The notes: generated by a model not told the origin, from the sequence alone. Positions 8,601 through 16,798 are shown, numbered from the stretch's first letter. The stretch is 64,000 nt of DNA from Solibacillus sp040274725 (GCA_040274725.1 JBEMAQ010000020.1:12097-76096); one strand, 5' to 3'. Made by a program: numbers and translations.

Positions 8601-8810
8601 ATGCAAAAGCTAGGGGAAGTACAAATGGTCGAGAATATATTCGATGAATATTTAAAGTTAGCAACAAATGATGAGCGTGTGGATGTGCAATTAGTAGCAG
8701 CTAAGGAAAAAAATATCTTAAAGGATTTATTTTTTAGAAATAGTTTAAGAGAGAAGTATTCAATATGTAAAATAAGATATAAAAGACAGTTGAAGATATT
8801 GAAACATTAG
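8601..8810 (+). CDS. Small hypothetical protein, 69 residues
   Basis: The ATG follows a strong TTAGGAGGT site at normal spacing, which is the main reason to accept it. The product is charged and helical, with VENIFDEYLKLATNDE at the front and a lysine/arginine-rich end (KIRYKRQLKILKH). I recognise no family. It lies 33 bp before the MazG-like gene on the same strand and may be the first gene of that operon. The basic tail could come from truncation, since the surroundings are decayed. Confidence 0.5.
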   Translation: MQKLGEVQMVENIFDEYLKLATNDERVDVQLVAAKEKNILKDLFFRNSLREKYSICKIRYKRQLKILKH

Positions 8811-8842
8811 AAAAAATACATAGCTAGTCGAAAGGAGAACCT

Positions 8843-9169
8843 ATGCCAACCTACAACAAACTAGTCCGCGACCGCATCTTAGAGATCATCGCGGCAGACG
8901 GATTAACTTACAATGCACGGACATTACGACCAGAAGAGCATTTAATAGAAATTAAAAATAAATTATATGAGGAAGTAAAAGAGTTTGACGACACGACAAA
9001 TGAGGACGATGCGCTAGAGGAATTGGCGGATGTACTTGAATTGATTCATGCGGCACTTAACGTATACGGCAAGTCCTATGCCGAGCTAGAGGCGGTACGT
9101 GTGCGGAAGCGGGACAAGCGCGGTGGCTTTGATAACGGCGATTATTTAATTGATGTTGAGGACAAATAG
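8843..9169 (+). CDS. MazG-like nucleoside triphosphate pyrophosphohydrolase
   Basis: A 108-residue all-alpha NTP-PPase-like protein. It shows the family's acidic metal-binding helices, EEVKEF (about residues 41-46) and EELADVLELI (about 58-67), after the opening YNKLVRDRI seen in small 'phosphoribosyl-ATP pyrophosphohydrolase-like' proteins. Such enzymes hydrolyse NTPs or dNTPs to monophosphates, as house-cleaning or as part of phage defence. An AAAGGAG site precedes it. Its stop codon is directly followed by the ATG of the helicase gene, a strong sign of translational coupling. Substrate is unknown. Confidence 0.85.
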   Translation: MPTYNKLVRDRILEIIAADGLTYNARTLRPEEHLIEIKNKLYEEVKEFDDTTNEDDALEELADVLELIHAALNVYGKSYAELEAVRVRKRDKRGGFDNGDYLIDVEDK

Positions 9170-11542
9170 ATGAAGCTCATTACGTCAAATTTAGTGGAGG
9201 AGCTTAAATCGCTTTGTGCGGACGCAACGCATATTAGCTGGGTGACGGCGTTTGCGATGAAATCCGGAGCCGAGCTGATGCTGCCGACATTGCAACGGGC
9301 ACAGGCGCGCGGGGCGGTGATTCAAATTTTAGTGGGGGACTACTTGAATATTACACAGCCAGATGCGCTCACGCTGCTTGTAGAGGCATTGCCAGATGCA
9401 GAAATTCGGATGTACAGGACATTTGGGCGTTCGTTTCATCCAAAGGCGTATTTATTTCAGTGTGAGGCGAGCGGGCATGTGATTGTGGGCTCGTCGAATT
9501 TATCAAAATCTGCGCTGTCTACAGGTATTGAGTGGAGCTTACATACGGTGGATTGTCATACATATGAGCAAGGGCTAGATGAGTTTTACAAGCTGTTTTA
9601 CTCAGAGCACACGCATCAGCTAAACACGCTTAGAATTGCGCAGTACCGTGAGCAGTACGAGGCAGCTAATAGTGTGAGTAAGTTGTCGACTATGTGGGAT
9701 GCGCGCGAGGAGACGGCGCTTATGTACGGCACGCAGCGTGAGGCGATAGTTATTCATGATCCGCCTGAGACGGTATTTGAGCCGCGCCCTGCACAAAGTT
9801 TAGCGCTAACAGCACTCTACGACACGATGCAGCAGGGCTATGATAAGGCGATGGTTGTGCTGGCGACGGGACTCGGGAAAACGTATTTAGCGGCATTTTT
9901 TGCTCGTAAATTTGACCGCGTGCTGTTTATTGCGCACCGTGAGGAGATTTTGGAGCAGGCGAAGGCGTCATTTCAGCGCATTCACCCGGAGCGCGCGGCA
10001 GGGTTTTATCATGCGGTGGAGAAAAATAGGGACGCGGAAATGCTGTTTGCGTCGATTTTTACGATTGCACAGCCACAGCATTTACAAAAGTTTGGACGAG
10101 ATGCGTTTGATTTAATTGTCATTGACGAGTTTCACCATGCGGTTGCACCCGTCTACAGCAAGGTACTCGCGCATTTTCAGCCGGCCTTTTTACTTGGCAT
10201 TACCGCGACACCGGACCGCTTAGATCATAAGGACGTGTTTGCGCTTTGTGATGGTAATGTCGCGCTTGAGGTGCATTTTTTAGATGCGATTGCGCGCGGT
10301 TGGCTCGCTCCGTTTCATTATTACGGGGTGCGTGATGAGATTGATTATGCGCACATTCGCTGGGCGGGTACGCATTATGATGAGGAACAGCTCATACATG
10401 CACAGCAGGATGCGCGGGTGCTGGCGAGCATTTACGAAAATTGGTGTACCTATAAGCAAACACGCACGATTGGCTTTTGTTCGTCTGTGCGACAGGCGAG
10501 GGCGCTCGCGGATTATTTTATGAGGCGAGGCGCGCGGGCAGTGGCACTTGTTGGGACAAATTCGAGGCATGAGCGGAAAAGAGCGCGTGAGCAACTGCTG
10601 AATGGTGCGGTGGATATTATTTTTACGGTCGATTTATTTAATGAAGGCGTGGATATTCCGACTGTGGATACATTACTATTTGTACGCCCGACCGAGTCAC
10701 TCGCGATTTTCACGCAACAAATTGGGCGGGGCCTGCGTTTAGCGAACGGTAAGGAAAAGTGCGTGATTATTGATTGCATCGGCAATTACCGCAATGCTGA
10801 CCGCAAATTGCGCGTCTTTTATCCGCAGCTGGTGGCAAGTAAAAAGCTGACACCGCAGCAGGTGCAGGTTATTGATGGCACGAATTGTGTCGTCGAGCTA
10901 GATTTAGCCGTTGTTGATTTACTAAAGGAAATGGCGCGGAAAAATACATCCTACAAGGCGCAAATGCTAGCGGCATACGTGGAGGTGAAGGCCGATTTAG
11001 GCAGGCGCCCGAGCTATTTAGACATGTATTTGCAGTGCGGATTTGTCGATGTGAATATTGCGCGTGAGTTTGGAAGCTTCGTGGGGATGTTAAAGCAGGT
11101 TGGCGAGTTAACAGAGACAGAACTTGAAATTTTCACACGCCATGAGTCACTACTTGTAGAAATCGAAAAAACGGCCATGACGAAAAGCTATAAAATGGTT
11201 GTATTACAGGCGATGCTTACGCGCGGGGAGCAGCTTTTTGCAACGGGCATCACGGCAAAAGAGGTCGCCCCGTTATTTTTAACCTATTTAAATCACCCAG
11301 CACGTAAATGGATTGATGGTGTGGAGGACAGCAAGGTACAGACAGTCATCGAAAAGATGCCGATGACAAAGTGGGCAGCTAGTAGTAAGGGGCTTGCTTA
11401 TTTTATGGATGGAAAATTTGGCTTCAATGTAGAAATCGAGCCAGCGCATGCGGCCGTGTTGCATGAGTGGGTGTCAGAAATTTGCGAATTCCGTTTGCAT
11501 CGTTATTTTGCGCGGAAGGCGGAGCGGGTGACGGTAAATTAA
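9170..11542 (+). CDS. PLD-like nuclease fused to SF2 (DEAD/DEAH) helicase
   Basis: A 790-residue fusion. The N-terminal part (about 1-170) is a phospholipase-D-like nuclease domain with HPKAYLF (His90, Lys92) and GSSNLSKSAL (107-116). The helicase core follows: Walker A ATGLGKT (232-238), motif Ia AHREEILEQA, motif II DEFH (319-322), motif III TAT (345-347), and motif VI QIGRGLR. The C-terminal 280 residues carry no domain I can name. Similar single-protein PLD-helicases occur in bacterial defence islands, so restriction of foreign DNA is a fair inference, not proven. Only one PLD motif is visible, so a dimer would be needed for a full active site. Confidence 0.85.
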   Translation: MKLITSNLVEELKSLCADATHISWVTAFAMKSGAELMLPTLQRAQARGAVIQILVGDYLNITQPDALTLLVEALPDAEIRMYRTFGRSFHPKAYLFQCEASGHVIVGSSNLSKSALSTGIEWSLHTVDCHTYEQGLDEFYKLFYSEHTHQLNTLRIAQYREQYEAANSVSKLSTMWDAREETALMYGTQREAIVIHDPPETVFEPRPAQSLALTALYDTMQQGYDKAMVVLATGLGKTYLAAFFARKFDRVLFIAHREEILEQAKASFQRIHPERAAGFYHAVEKNRDAEMLFASIFTIAQPQHLQKFGRDAFDLIVIDEFHHAVAPVYSKVLAHFQPAFLLGITATPDRLDHKDVFALCDGNVALEVHFLDAIARGWLAPFHYYGVRDEIDYAHIRWAGTHYDEEQLIHAQQDARVLASIYENWCTYKQTRTIGFCSSVRQARALADYFMRRGARAVALVGTNSRHERKRAREQLLNGAVDIIFTVDLFNEGVDIPTVDTLLFVRPTESLAIFTQQIGRGLRLANGKEKCVIIDCIGNYRNADRKLRVFYPQLVASKKLTPQQVQVIDGTNCVVELDLAVVDLLKEMARKNTSYKAQMLAAYVEVKADLGRRPSYLDMYLQCGFVDVNIAREFGSFVGMLKQVGELTETELEIFTRHESLLVEIEKTAMTKSYKMVVLQAMLTRGEQLFATGITAKEVAPLFLTYLNHPARKWIDGVEDSKVQTVIEKMPMTKWAASSKGLAYFMDGKFGFNVEIEPAHAAVLHEWVSEICEFRLHRYFARKAERVTVN

Positions 11543-11560
11543 TGAGGGGGGACGAGTGAG

Positions 11561-11662
11561 ATGACATTTTATGATGAAGTGTATTCGAAATTGGCGTGTT
11601 ATTTAACAATAGAGCGAATTGAAAAGGCAAATGAGGTATTTGAGAAAAACTTATTAATGTAA
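11561..11662 (+). CDS. Tiny hypothetical protein, 33 residues
   Basis: The ATG follows a purine-rich GAGGGGGGACGAGTGAG stretch, 18 bases after the helicase stop. The peptide reads MTFYDEVYSKLACYLTIERI and continues acidic to the stop. It may be a real small third gene of the operon or a truncated remnant; no family recognised. Confidence 0.35.
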   Translation: MTFYDEVYSKLACYLTIERIEKANEVFEKNLLM

Positions 11663-11686
11663 ACAAATGTAGCGTTTGTTAAATAA

Positions 11687-11980
11687 ATGGAACTACAGCA
11701 TTAGAAAGAAGAAACATTAGCAAAAGTAAACGGGCAAAAAGGTCGTAACATACCAGTAACACAAGGCGCTGCTGTTAGTGCGCTAGGCTTGGCTGATATT
11801 AGTACTGCTGTGGCAATTACATTAATTGTTACGTTGGACTTATTGTTATGGTCGCGATGGTAATGGTTTTTTCACTTACCGCCTGTACATTGGGATGACA
11901 TTTTAATTGCGCTTGTTGTTTTTCAGTTAAGTATATTTTCGTCATTTAGTTCCGCTCCAGTATCTTTTTTCTCATTATAA
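11687..11980 (+). pseudogene. Decayed small membrane protein with two in-frame stops
   Basis: One continuous frame from ATG 11687 to TAA 11978 is protein-like but is interrupted by TAG at 11702 and TAA at 11861. It reads KVNGQKGRNIPVTQGAAVSA, then a hydrophobic helix (VAITLIVTLDLLLW), then after the second stop another helix (DDILIALVVFQLSIF). The shared frame across both stops suggests one former gene of about 97 codons with at least two membrane helices. Family unknown. Confidence 0.4.
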
Positions 11981-11987
11981 ATAAAAA

Positions 11988-12033
11988 TACCCTATAAGAT
12001 AGACTTTTTTCAAAGTGTCTATCTTATAGGGTA
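11988..12033 (-). terminator. Strong rho-independent terminator for the minus-strand gene at 12141
   Basis: Perfect 17-bp inverted repeat (TACCCTATAAGATAGAC and its complement) around a 12-base loop. On the minus strand it is followed by a U-rich tail (ATTTTTAT). Confidence 0.75.
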
Positions 12034-12140
12034 CATTTTAAAACAGGTGGGCGCTATTTGACGCTTACGCTATAATGTTGTTCATTATTTTTTTCATAAA
12101 AATAAAGGGAATAGCCCTATTGCCCATTCCTCAAAAATCT

Positions 12141-12464
12141 TTATTTTTGTAATTCATTTAGAGCATCCATATATGTTTTTCTATTATCGATTATCAATTT
12201 CTCTAAATCTTTTATAAGCTCATCATAGTGTTTAACATCTGATTGATCTTTCACCATATACTTATAAAAAAGCATAAACGCATATGCGATTCCAGTATTA
12301 TCTACATAAACTAAACTATTTCCACTTTGCTTAATACTTGCATTACCATTTTCCGTTCTAATATCCATTGACGTATTATGAACTAGCTCATCCTTATATT
12401 TGTCAATAGACTTTTTTACATAGTGATCTATTAACTGTTCTAATTCCTTATTTTCAAATTTCAT
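12141..12464 (-). CDS. Hypothetical protein, 107 residues
   Basis: Supported by a clear GGGAGGGAA ribosome site before the ATG and its own downstream terminator. The product is soluble, charged and mostly helical: LEQLIDHYVKKSIDKYKDEL at the front and a leucine/lysine-rich helix at the end (YDELIKDLEKLIIDNRK), with a central VYVDNTGIAYAFMLFYKYMV stretch. I recognise no domain. It is one of two small single-gene minus-strand units in this accessory block. Confidence 0.6.
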   Translation of the reverse strand: MKFENKELEQLIDHYVKKSIDKYKDELVHNTSMDIRTENGNASIKQSGNSLVYVDNTGIAYAFMLFYKYMVKDQSDVKHYDELIKDLEKLIIDNRKTYMDALNELQK

Positions 12465-12501
12465 TTGAGTTCCCTCCCTTTCGTTTATGTACTAAACGAT
12501 G

Positions 12502-12548
12502 AAAAAAAGCTAACCTACGAGTTTATTAACTTGTAAGCCAACTTTTTA
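12502..12548 (-). terminator. Terminator after the 79-residue minus-strand gene
   Basis: On the minus strand an imperfect 16-bp stem with several G-U pairs is followed by a run of seven U (reading AGCTTTTTTTC). Confidence 0.6.
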
Positions 12549-12566
12549 AAATTAGTTACTCATCCA

Positions 12567-12806
12567 TTAATGATTACCACTGCGTGATAACCAAGAGTTA
12601 CCGTTGTACACAAAAACGCTTGTTCTGCTGTCTTGGTCCGCGTCTTGGTCATTTCTAATTCTATTTCTTGCTGCTGCATTTGAGGCTGCCACTGCTGTAT
12701 TATCATTATCATTTCTGTTGAAATTAGCACTAAGGTTAACTAATTCTTGTCTTAGAGCAGCTACAATTACATTCACTAAAACATCTTCATCTCTACCATT
12801 GCTCAT
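12567..12806 (-). CDS. Hypothetical Asn/Asp-rich small protein, 79 residues
   Basis: Good AAGGGAGGGAAATTT site before the ATG and a terminator after it. The N-terminal part is a helix (EDVLVNVIVAALRQELVNLS). The middle is unusually rich in Asn, Asp and Ala (NRNDNDNTAVAASNAAARNR), and the tail reads SVFVYNGNSWLSRSGNH. Low-complexity Asn-rich small proteins of this sort are often spore-coat or exported proteins in Bacillales, but there is no signal peptide and I cannot assign one. Confidence 0.55.
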   Translation of the reverse strand: MSNGRDEDVLVNVIVAALRQELVNLSANFNRNDNDNTAVAASNAAARNRIRNDQDADQDSRTSVFVYNGNSWLSRSGNH

Positions 12807-12897
12807 AAATTTCCCTCCCTTCTTTTATAATCTGTTTATATTGTATGGCTTATAAAAAAAGAGACTTAAGCAATTTACACTAGTAAATCGTAAGAGT

Positions 12898-13068
12898 CTA
12901 AAATATTTTTTTAAAATGAAAAATTGCATCTAAAAAAGGAAGTCCTTTTCTTGGTAGAATTAAGTCACCACAACCAACCCTAGAAAAACGAAGATTCGTG
13001 ACAACATGTATAATTGCGCCTTTATAATCCGTAAATTTCACAACACGCTTACAGTATTTTAGTGTCTC
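12898..13068 (-). pseudogene. Possible transposase-like remnant
   Basis: An open stretch of about 56 codons with no start, reading KRVVKFTDYKGAIIHVVTNL and later LILPRKGLPFLDAIF. The 'TDxxGxIIHVVTNL' run resembles the catalytic-core strand of IS4-type transposases, but the match is short and from memory. Nothing complete remains upstream. Confidence 0.25.
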
Positions 13069-13116
13069 CTATGAACGAGATTGAAGAAAATGGCGGTAAT
13101 TAGGAATAATCTCAAA

Positions 13117-13155
13117 TGGCTTGGTTCCTTTTAAAGGAGCTAAGCCGTTTTCTTT
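13117..13155 (+). terminator. Terminator-like hairpin with T-rich tail
   Basis: GGCTTGGTTCCTTT pairs imperfectly with AAAGGAGCTAAGCC and is followed by GTTTTCTTTTTT. No intact plus-strand gene precedes it, so it may be left from the decayed locus. Confidence 0.5.
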
Positions 13156-13531
13156 TTTACAATCAAAAAAGCACAATCATCCAAAGATAATTGTACTTCT
13201 CTATGTATCTGCACAGCACAAGCTGCCTAGTGGGCACACAGCCGGTCATGTAACGTCCTACCTGAACCAGACTCTAGGGTTTGAATGAGCGTTAAAGCTT
13301 AATGGTTGAACGTTAAACAGTAAGAGCGTTGAATGTTGAGTTTTATACTTTAAATCTTGAGCTTTGAGCTTTTTTCGGTCTATTTTTTTCGCCGAAGCTC
13401 TATAAAAGTTATTTTCTCAAAATCGATTAGGGTATGGCTTATTTGCTTGTTTTAACTCGCGGGAAAGCCACAAAACGCGAGCGACGCTACGTTTGCTGTT
13501 TTCGCCAGGCTATGCAGGATGTACTTCTATT

Positions 13532-14158
13532 TTATATCTCGATAAACGTTGTGGCGTTTGATTCGGATAGCACGGCGTCTACCTCAGACTCAAATTCCTC
13601 GATCTCAGCCGTTAATGTTTCGATAATTTTTTTGATGTTCATCGGATCAATGAGCTCGTACTCATTACGTTTCATGAATGTTTCCGTATGTAGCTTGACC
13701 TCGTCTGGTGACTGCTTGTCCTTGTTGCCGAGGATGTTAATTAAGTATGTTTCGAGCTTTTCAGGCAGTGCCTCGTTGGCTGCGGTCACATGTGTGATGG
13801 CGCGTTGGTATTGTCTACGCAAATTTTCTAAAACTTCTTTTTCAAATGTAATGGATTGTTTGCGCTCAATGGCCTCAGCTACGGTCATTGTGGCAGAGCC
13901 AACCTTTACTGTCGTCTGCGCATTCGATGCAACAACAAGTGCCTTTAAGCGGTTGCGATACGCGATTAAGCTCATTACTTTATCATATGAGCCTTGCATA
14001 TCCTTTTTGAATTCCTCAATCGGCATCCCATTAATTTTTTCATTGCTTTTGCGGTTCGCACGCACGAGTTCCACTTTTTCCGTTGCGGCTTCAATGCGTT
14101 CGTTGAGCATTTTTAGTTCAGATAGTGCACGGTGTAGCGATAGTTTTTTCGTTTCCAT
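13532..14158 (-). CDS. Coiled-coil protein of unknown function, divergent from Argonaute
   Basis: A 208-residue protein. The start is the ATG at 14158 behind GAGGT; four extra upstream codons are possible but lack a site. Long charged helices dominate: SLHRALSELKMLNERIEAAT, then FEKEVLENLRRQYQRAITHV, then IIETLTAEIEEFESEVDAVL, ending SESNATTFIEI. I have a weak memory of similar proteins in Bacillus phages, but cannot name the family. It is transcribed away from the Argonaute with about 160 bp between the two starts, so the two may share control. Function unknown; a link to the Argonaute is only by position. Confidence 0.65.
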   Translation of the reverse strand: METKKLSLHRALSELKMLNERIEAATEKVELVRANRKSNEKINGMPIEEFKKDMQGSYDKVMSLIAYRNRLKALVVASNAQTTVKVGSATMTVAEAIERKQSITFEKEVLENLRRQYQRAITHVTAANEALPEKLETYLINILGNKDKQSPDEVKLHTETFMKRNEYELIDPMNIKKIIETLTAEIEEFESEVDAVLSESNATTFIEI

Positions 14159-14279
14159 AGCGTACCTCACTTTTTGAAAATTTCGTCTGTTGTTACTGTA
14201 CTACAAATTGGAAATATAATGCAACTTTCTACTCCGGCTTTTTATGGCGTGATTTCTTTTCGTGTGTCGTATAGGGTGC

Positions 14280-14285
14280 TATAAT
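14280..14285 (+). promoter_or_regulatory. Probable -10 element of the Argonaute promoter (extended TGnTATAAT)
   Basis: TATAAT preceded by TGC, about 33 bases before the start codon. The -35 is poor, which fits an extended -10 promoter. Confidence 0.5.
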
Positions 14286-14317
14286 TTTTGTATAATAATT
14301 CCTTTGGAGGTGCTTTG

Positions 14318-16537
14318 ATGGAGGCGTATGTGACAGAGGTGCGGGCCAAGCAGTGTGCGCGTGACCTAATTGTGTGGGTATATGAATTTCCTGTGGAGGA
14401 CCCAAAGCAGCAGTATAAGGGGGTATCGGATATTGCTTGGGCGTGGCGCCGCAGTAATCAGTTTATGCCTGTTGCGTTTCATGAAAGTACGATTGCGACG
14501 TTTACACCGGTCGCACAGCTAGCGGGATTTGAGCCACTGTCGATGCGGCAGCGCATGCTTGATATGAATAGCTATGCGGAGCGTACATTGCTTGAGAAGC
14601 TTATAAAGGAAAGCCTGTTTGTGACAGGACAGCAAAGCTTGAATTTGAAGCGTGTCGGCTATGATTTGCAGGAATGGCAGCCGAAAAAGGTTGACGAGGT
14701 GCTTATTTACCCGGCGTTGTCGCTTCACGTGAATATTACTGGAGATGACATTTGCATCGGCTTTCATTTAACACATAAGTTTGAGTACAATTACACGTTG
14801 CAGCAAATGCTAGAGCGCGGACAAGGCTTGCAGGCAGGAATGCGCGTTGTGCATAGCCGGCAGTTAACGAATGGTACCTATACATTAGAAAGGCTGACAG
14901 ATTACGGGGTACGCGATGTTTGTCCAAAGCTGAAAAAATCAATTTATCAGTATTACATCGATCTAGGCGATCAGCGGACAGTCAAGCTACTTGGCCCGCA
15001 AGTACGCGTCGTGCATGCACTTGCGAACAATGGCACGAGTCTAAGCTATGCGGCGAGTGTATTAAAGCCACTGTGCTCGTTTGAGACGATGAACGCGGTT
15101 GAGGCGAAGCAGGTAATGGACGCACTGAAAATGAAGCCAGACGAGCGTATGCGTAAAAATTTGCGTCAAATGTATGAGCTGTTGCGCGCGTATCCGTATT
15201 TGTCATTTGAAAAAAATCCATTTTTACTTGCGCATAATGGCTATGAGCTGCAGACGGTTACGGAGCCGAGGCTGCTATTTAATAAAGCATACAATAAGCC
15301 AATTGGTGGATTAAAAAACGGGCGTTTATATCAAGGTGGCGAGCTGACGCTGTCCATTTTTATGGACGAGACGTTTGAGCGTGAGCTGGGCTTGCCAAAA
15401 AAATTAGCGTATAAATTTGTGCGCGTCTTACAAACCATTGCCGCGCAGCACGGCGTGAAAATAACGATTAGCACCGAGACGCGAAAGGTGCAGGAAGCGT
15501 TTACTGAAAGTTTTTTCGAGCAATTTTCGTGGAATGTGCAAAATTTAGAATCCATTTTTGCAGGGACAACCGTGCTGACGTTTATTAGCGAAAAGCATTT
15601 AAGTGAGGTGCCGCACAATATTTATCAGTTGTTCAAAAAGCAGTTTGGCGGCAAATGGGACATTACATCACAGGTGCTAACGGAGAAGAGTTTGCGCGAT
15701 TTTTACCGATTACTCCAAAGTAAGCGACTAGAAAATTTTAATTCGGATCATGTAGATGAGTGCCAGCACGTGGCAAAGCTTGTAAAGGAGGCGCCGCTAT
15801 CGTATACCGTATTTAATATTTTACTCGGGCTGTACGTGAAAAGTGGTATGCAGCCGTGGGTGTTGGCTGAGCGCACACATTCGGACTGTTTTATCGGACT
15901 TGATGTCAGTCATGAAGAAGGCAAAAGCGCGGCGGGCATTATGAATGTCATTGGCAGTGATGGTCGTTTAATGAAGCAGTCCGCGATTCATAGCACACTA
16001 GCCGGTGAGAAGATTGATGCGGCAATGCTTGAGGAGATACTTATTGAGGTATTGCAGGCATATCAGGAACAGTTTGGCGCATTGCCGAAGCATGTGACGA
16101 TTCACCGCGACGGGCGCTGGCGTGAGGATTCAGCAGTGGTTGAGCAGTTACTTGCGTCAAAAGATATTGCGTATGACATAGTAGAAATTGTGAAAAAGCC
16201 AAATCGTCGTATGGCGTTTTTTGATCAAGCAGGCGGCAAGTACGTGACGCGCCAAGGTGTGTATTATGCAAAAAAGAGGGAAGCACTGCTTTGTACAACG
16301 GATCCGCGCGAGAACATTGGCATGGCACAGCCGATGAAAATTGTGCAAAAAACGAAAGCGCTCACGTTCGTACAAATTATCGAGGATGTATACCGTTTGT
16401 CCTTTATGCATATCCATGCGCTGAATAAAACACGTTTGCCGGCAACTGTGCATTATGCGGATCTAAGCTCAACCGCATATCAGCGCGGGCAAATTGCGTC
16501 GCGCCCGACGAATGTGACGTATTTGCCGTTTGTATAA
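14318..16537 (+). CDS. Long prokaryotic Argonaute, catalytically intact (KmAgo-like)
   Basis: A 739-residue guide-directed nuclease. The start is the ATG at 14318 behind TTTGGAGGTG; an earlier in-frame ATG (14288) lacks a site. The C-terminal PIWI domain has the full DEDD set, numbered from 14318: Asp529 (FIGLDVS), Glu564 (LAGEKI), Asp598 (TIHRDGR), Asp715 (HYADLSS). The MID domain shows a Tyr-Lys...Gln...Lys pocket for a 5'-phosphate guide (NIYQLFKKQF, TSQV, YVKSGMQPW). The ending LPFV is typical. From memory Kurthia massiliensis KmAgo has catalytic residues D527 and D596, only two off. Likely plasmid or phage interference. No Cas4-, SIR2- or nuclease-type partner gene is adjacent. Confidence 0.95.
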   Translation: MEAYVTEVRAKQCARDLIVWVYEFPVEDPKQQYKGVSDIAWAWRRSNQFMPVAFHESTIATFTPVAQLAGFEPLSMRQRMLDMNSYAERTLLEKLIKESLFVTGQQSLNLKRVGYDLQEWQPKKVDEVLIYPALSLHVNITGDDICIGFHLTHKFEYNYTLQQMLERGQGLQAGMRVVHSRQLTNGTYTLERLTDYGVRDVCPKLKKSIYQYYIDLGDQRTVKLLGPQVRVVHALANNGTSLSYAASVLKPLCSFETMNAVEAKQVMDALKMKPDERMRKNLRQMYELLRAYPYLSFEKNPFLLAHNGYELQTVTEPRLLFNKAYNKPIGGLKNGRLYQGGELTLSIFMDETFERELGLPKKLAYKFVRVLQTIAAQHGVKITISTETRKVQEAFTESFFEQFSWNVQNLESIFAGTTVLTFISEKHLSEVPHNIYQLFKKQFGGKWDITSQVLTEKSLRDFYRLLQSKRLENFNSDHVDECQHVAKLVKEAPLSYTVFNILLGLYVKSGMQPWVLAERTHSDCFIGLDVSHEEGKSAAGIMNVIGSDGRLMKQSAIHSTLAGEKIDAAMLEEILIEVLQAYQEQFGALPKHVTIHRDGRWREDSAVVEQLLASKDIAYDIVEIVKKPNRRMAFFDQAGGKYVTRQGVYYAKKREALLCTTDPRENIGMAQPMKIVQKTKALTFVQIIEDVYRLSFMHIHALNKTRLPATVHYADLSSTAYQRGQIASRPTNVTYLPFV

Positions 16538-16561
16538 GACAATGTTATACATGAACCGAAA

Positions 16562-16618
16562 AAGACGGCGTATCAAGCGATTGTAGCTTGCTAAAGTTCT
16601 TAGCCGCCTTCTCTTTTC
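16562..16618 (+). terminator. Probable terminator of the Argonaute gene
   Basis: AAGACGGC pairs with GCCGCCTT around an inner CAAGC/GCTTG stem, followed by a T/C-rich tail (CTCTTTTCTT). Confidence 0.45.
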
Positions 16619-16763
16619 TTAGAGGAGGTGGCTTTCTCTTATGATTTTCATGAAGAGGAGCAAGTCCAAGGAAATGTATCGTTCGTGCCATTCAAATACG
16701 TCTTCATTTCATTCATTTGTCTAGAAGAACTTTTTGAGAAGGCTTGCCCCATTTTCATTCAAA

Positions 16764-16792
16764 AGCAGAAACTATAGCATCTAGTTTCTGCT
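16764..16792 (-). terminator. Terminator of the ATP-grasp gene
   Basis: Perfect 10-bp stem AGCAGAAACT/AGTTTCTGCT. On the minus strand it is followed by TTTTG, 7 bases after the ATP-grasp stop codon. Confidence 0.6.
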
Positions 16793-16798
16793 TCTGTG

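Larger units (their letters stand above)
11663..12140. other. Accessory intergenic stretch with a decayed gene and a terminator
   Basis: This 480-bp gap holds the two-stop pseudogene (11687-11980) and the strong hairpin 11988-12033. Nothing else is supported. Confidence 0.5.
12807..13531. other. 725-bp intergenic stretch: hairpins and a possible gene remnant
   Basis: Holds a bidirectional-looking hairpin at 12860-12900, the minus-strand remnant 12898-13068, a terminator-like hairpin at 13117-13155, and a segment (13195-13380) that looks structured but matches no RNA family I know. That segment has GCTG...CAGC pairings and three loose copies of GAGCGTTAAA. No intact gene seen. Confidence 0.45.

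Noticed and set aside
13195..13330. Possible known structured RNA such as SRP, 6S, RNase P or T-box
   Set aside because: None of the conserved sequence blocks of these RNAs is present; kept only as a structured-looking segment.
13434..14177. 247-codon open frame on the plus strand
   Set aside because: It runs antisense to the coiled-coil gene. The coiled-coil frame has a proper start and ribosome site and clear heptad-like helices.
16641..16778. Short open frames after the Argonaute
   Set aside because: No frame has both a start with ribosome site and a recognisable product; I left the stretch as intergenic.
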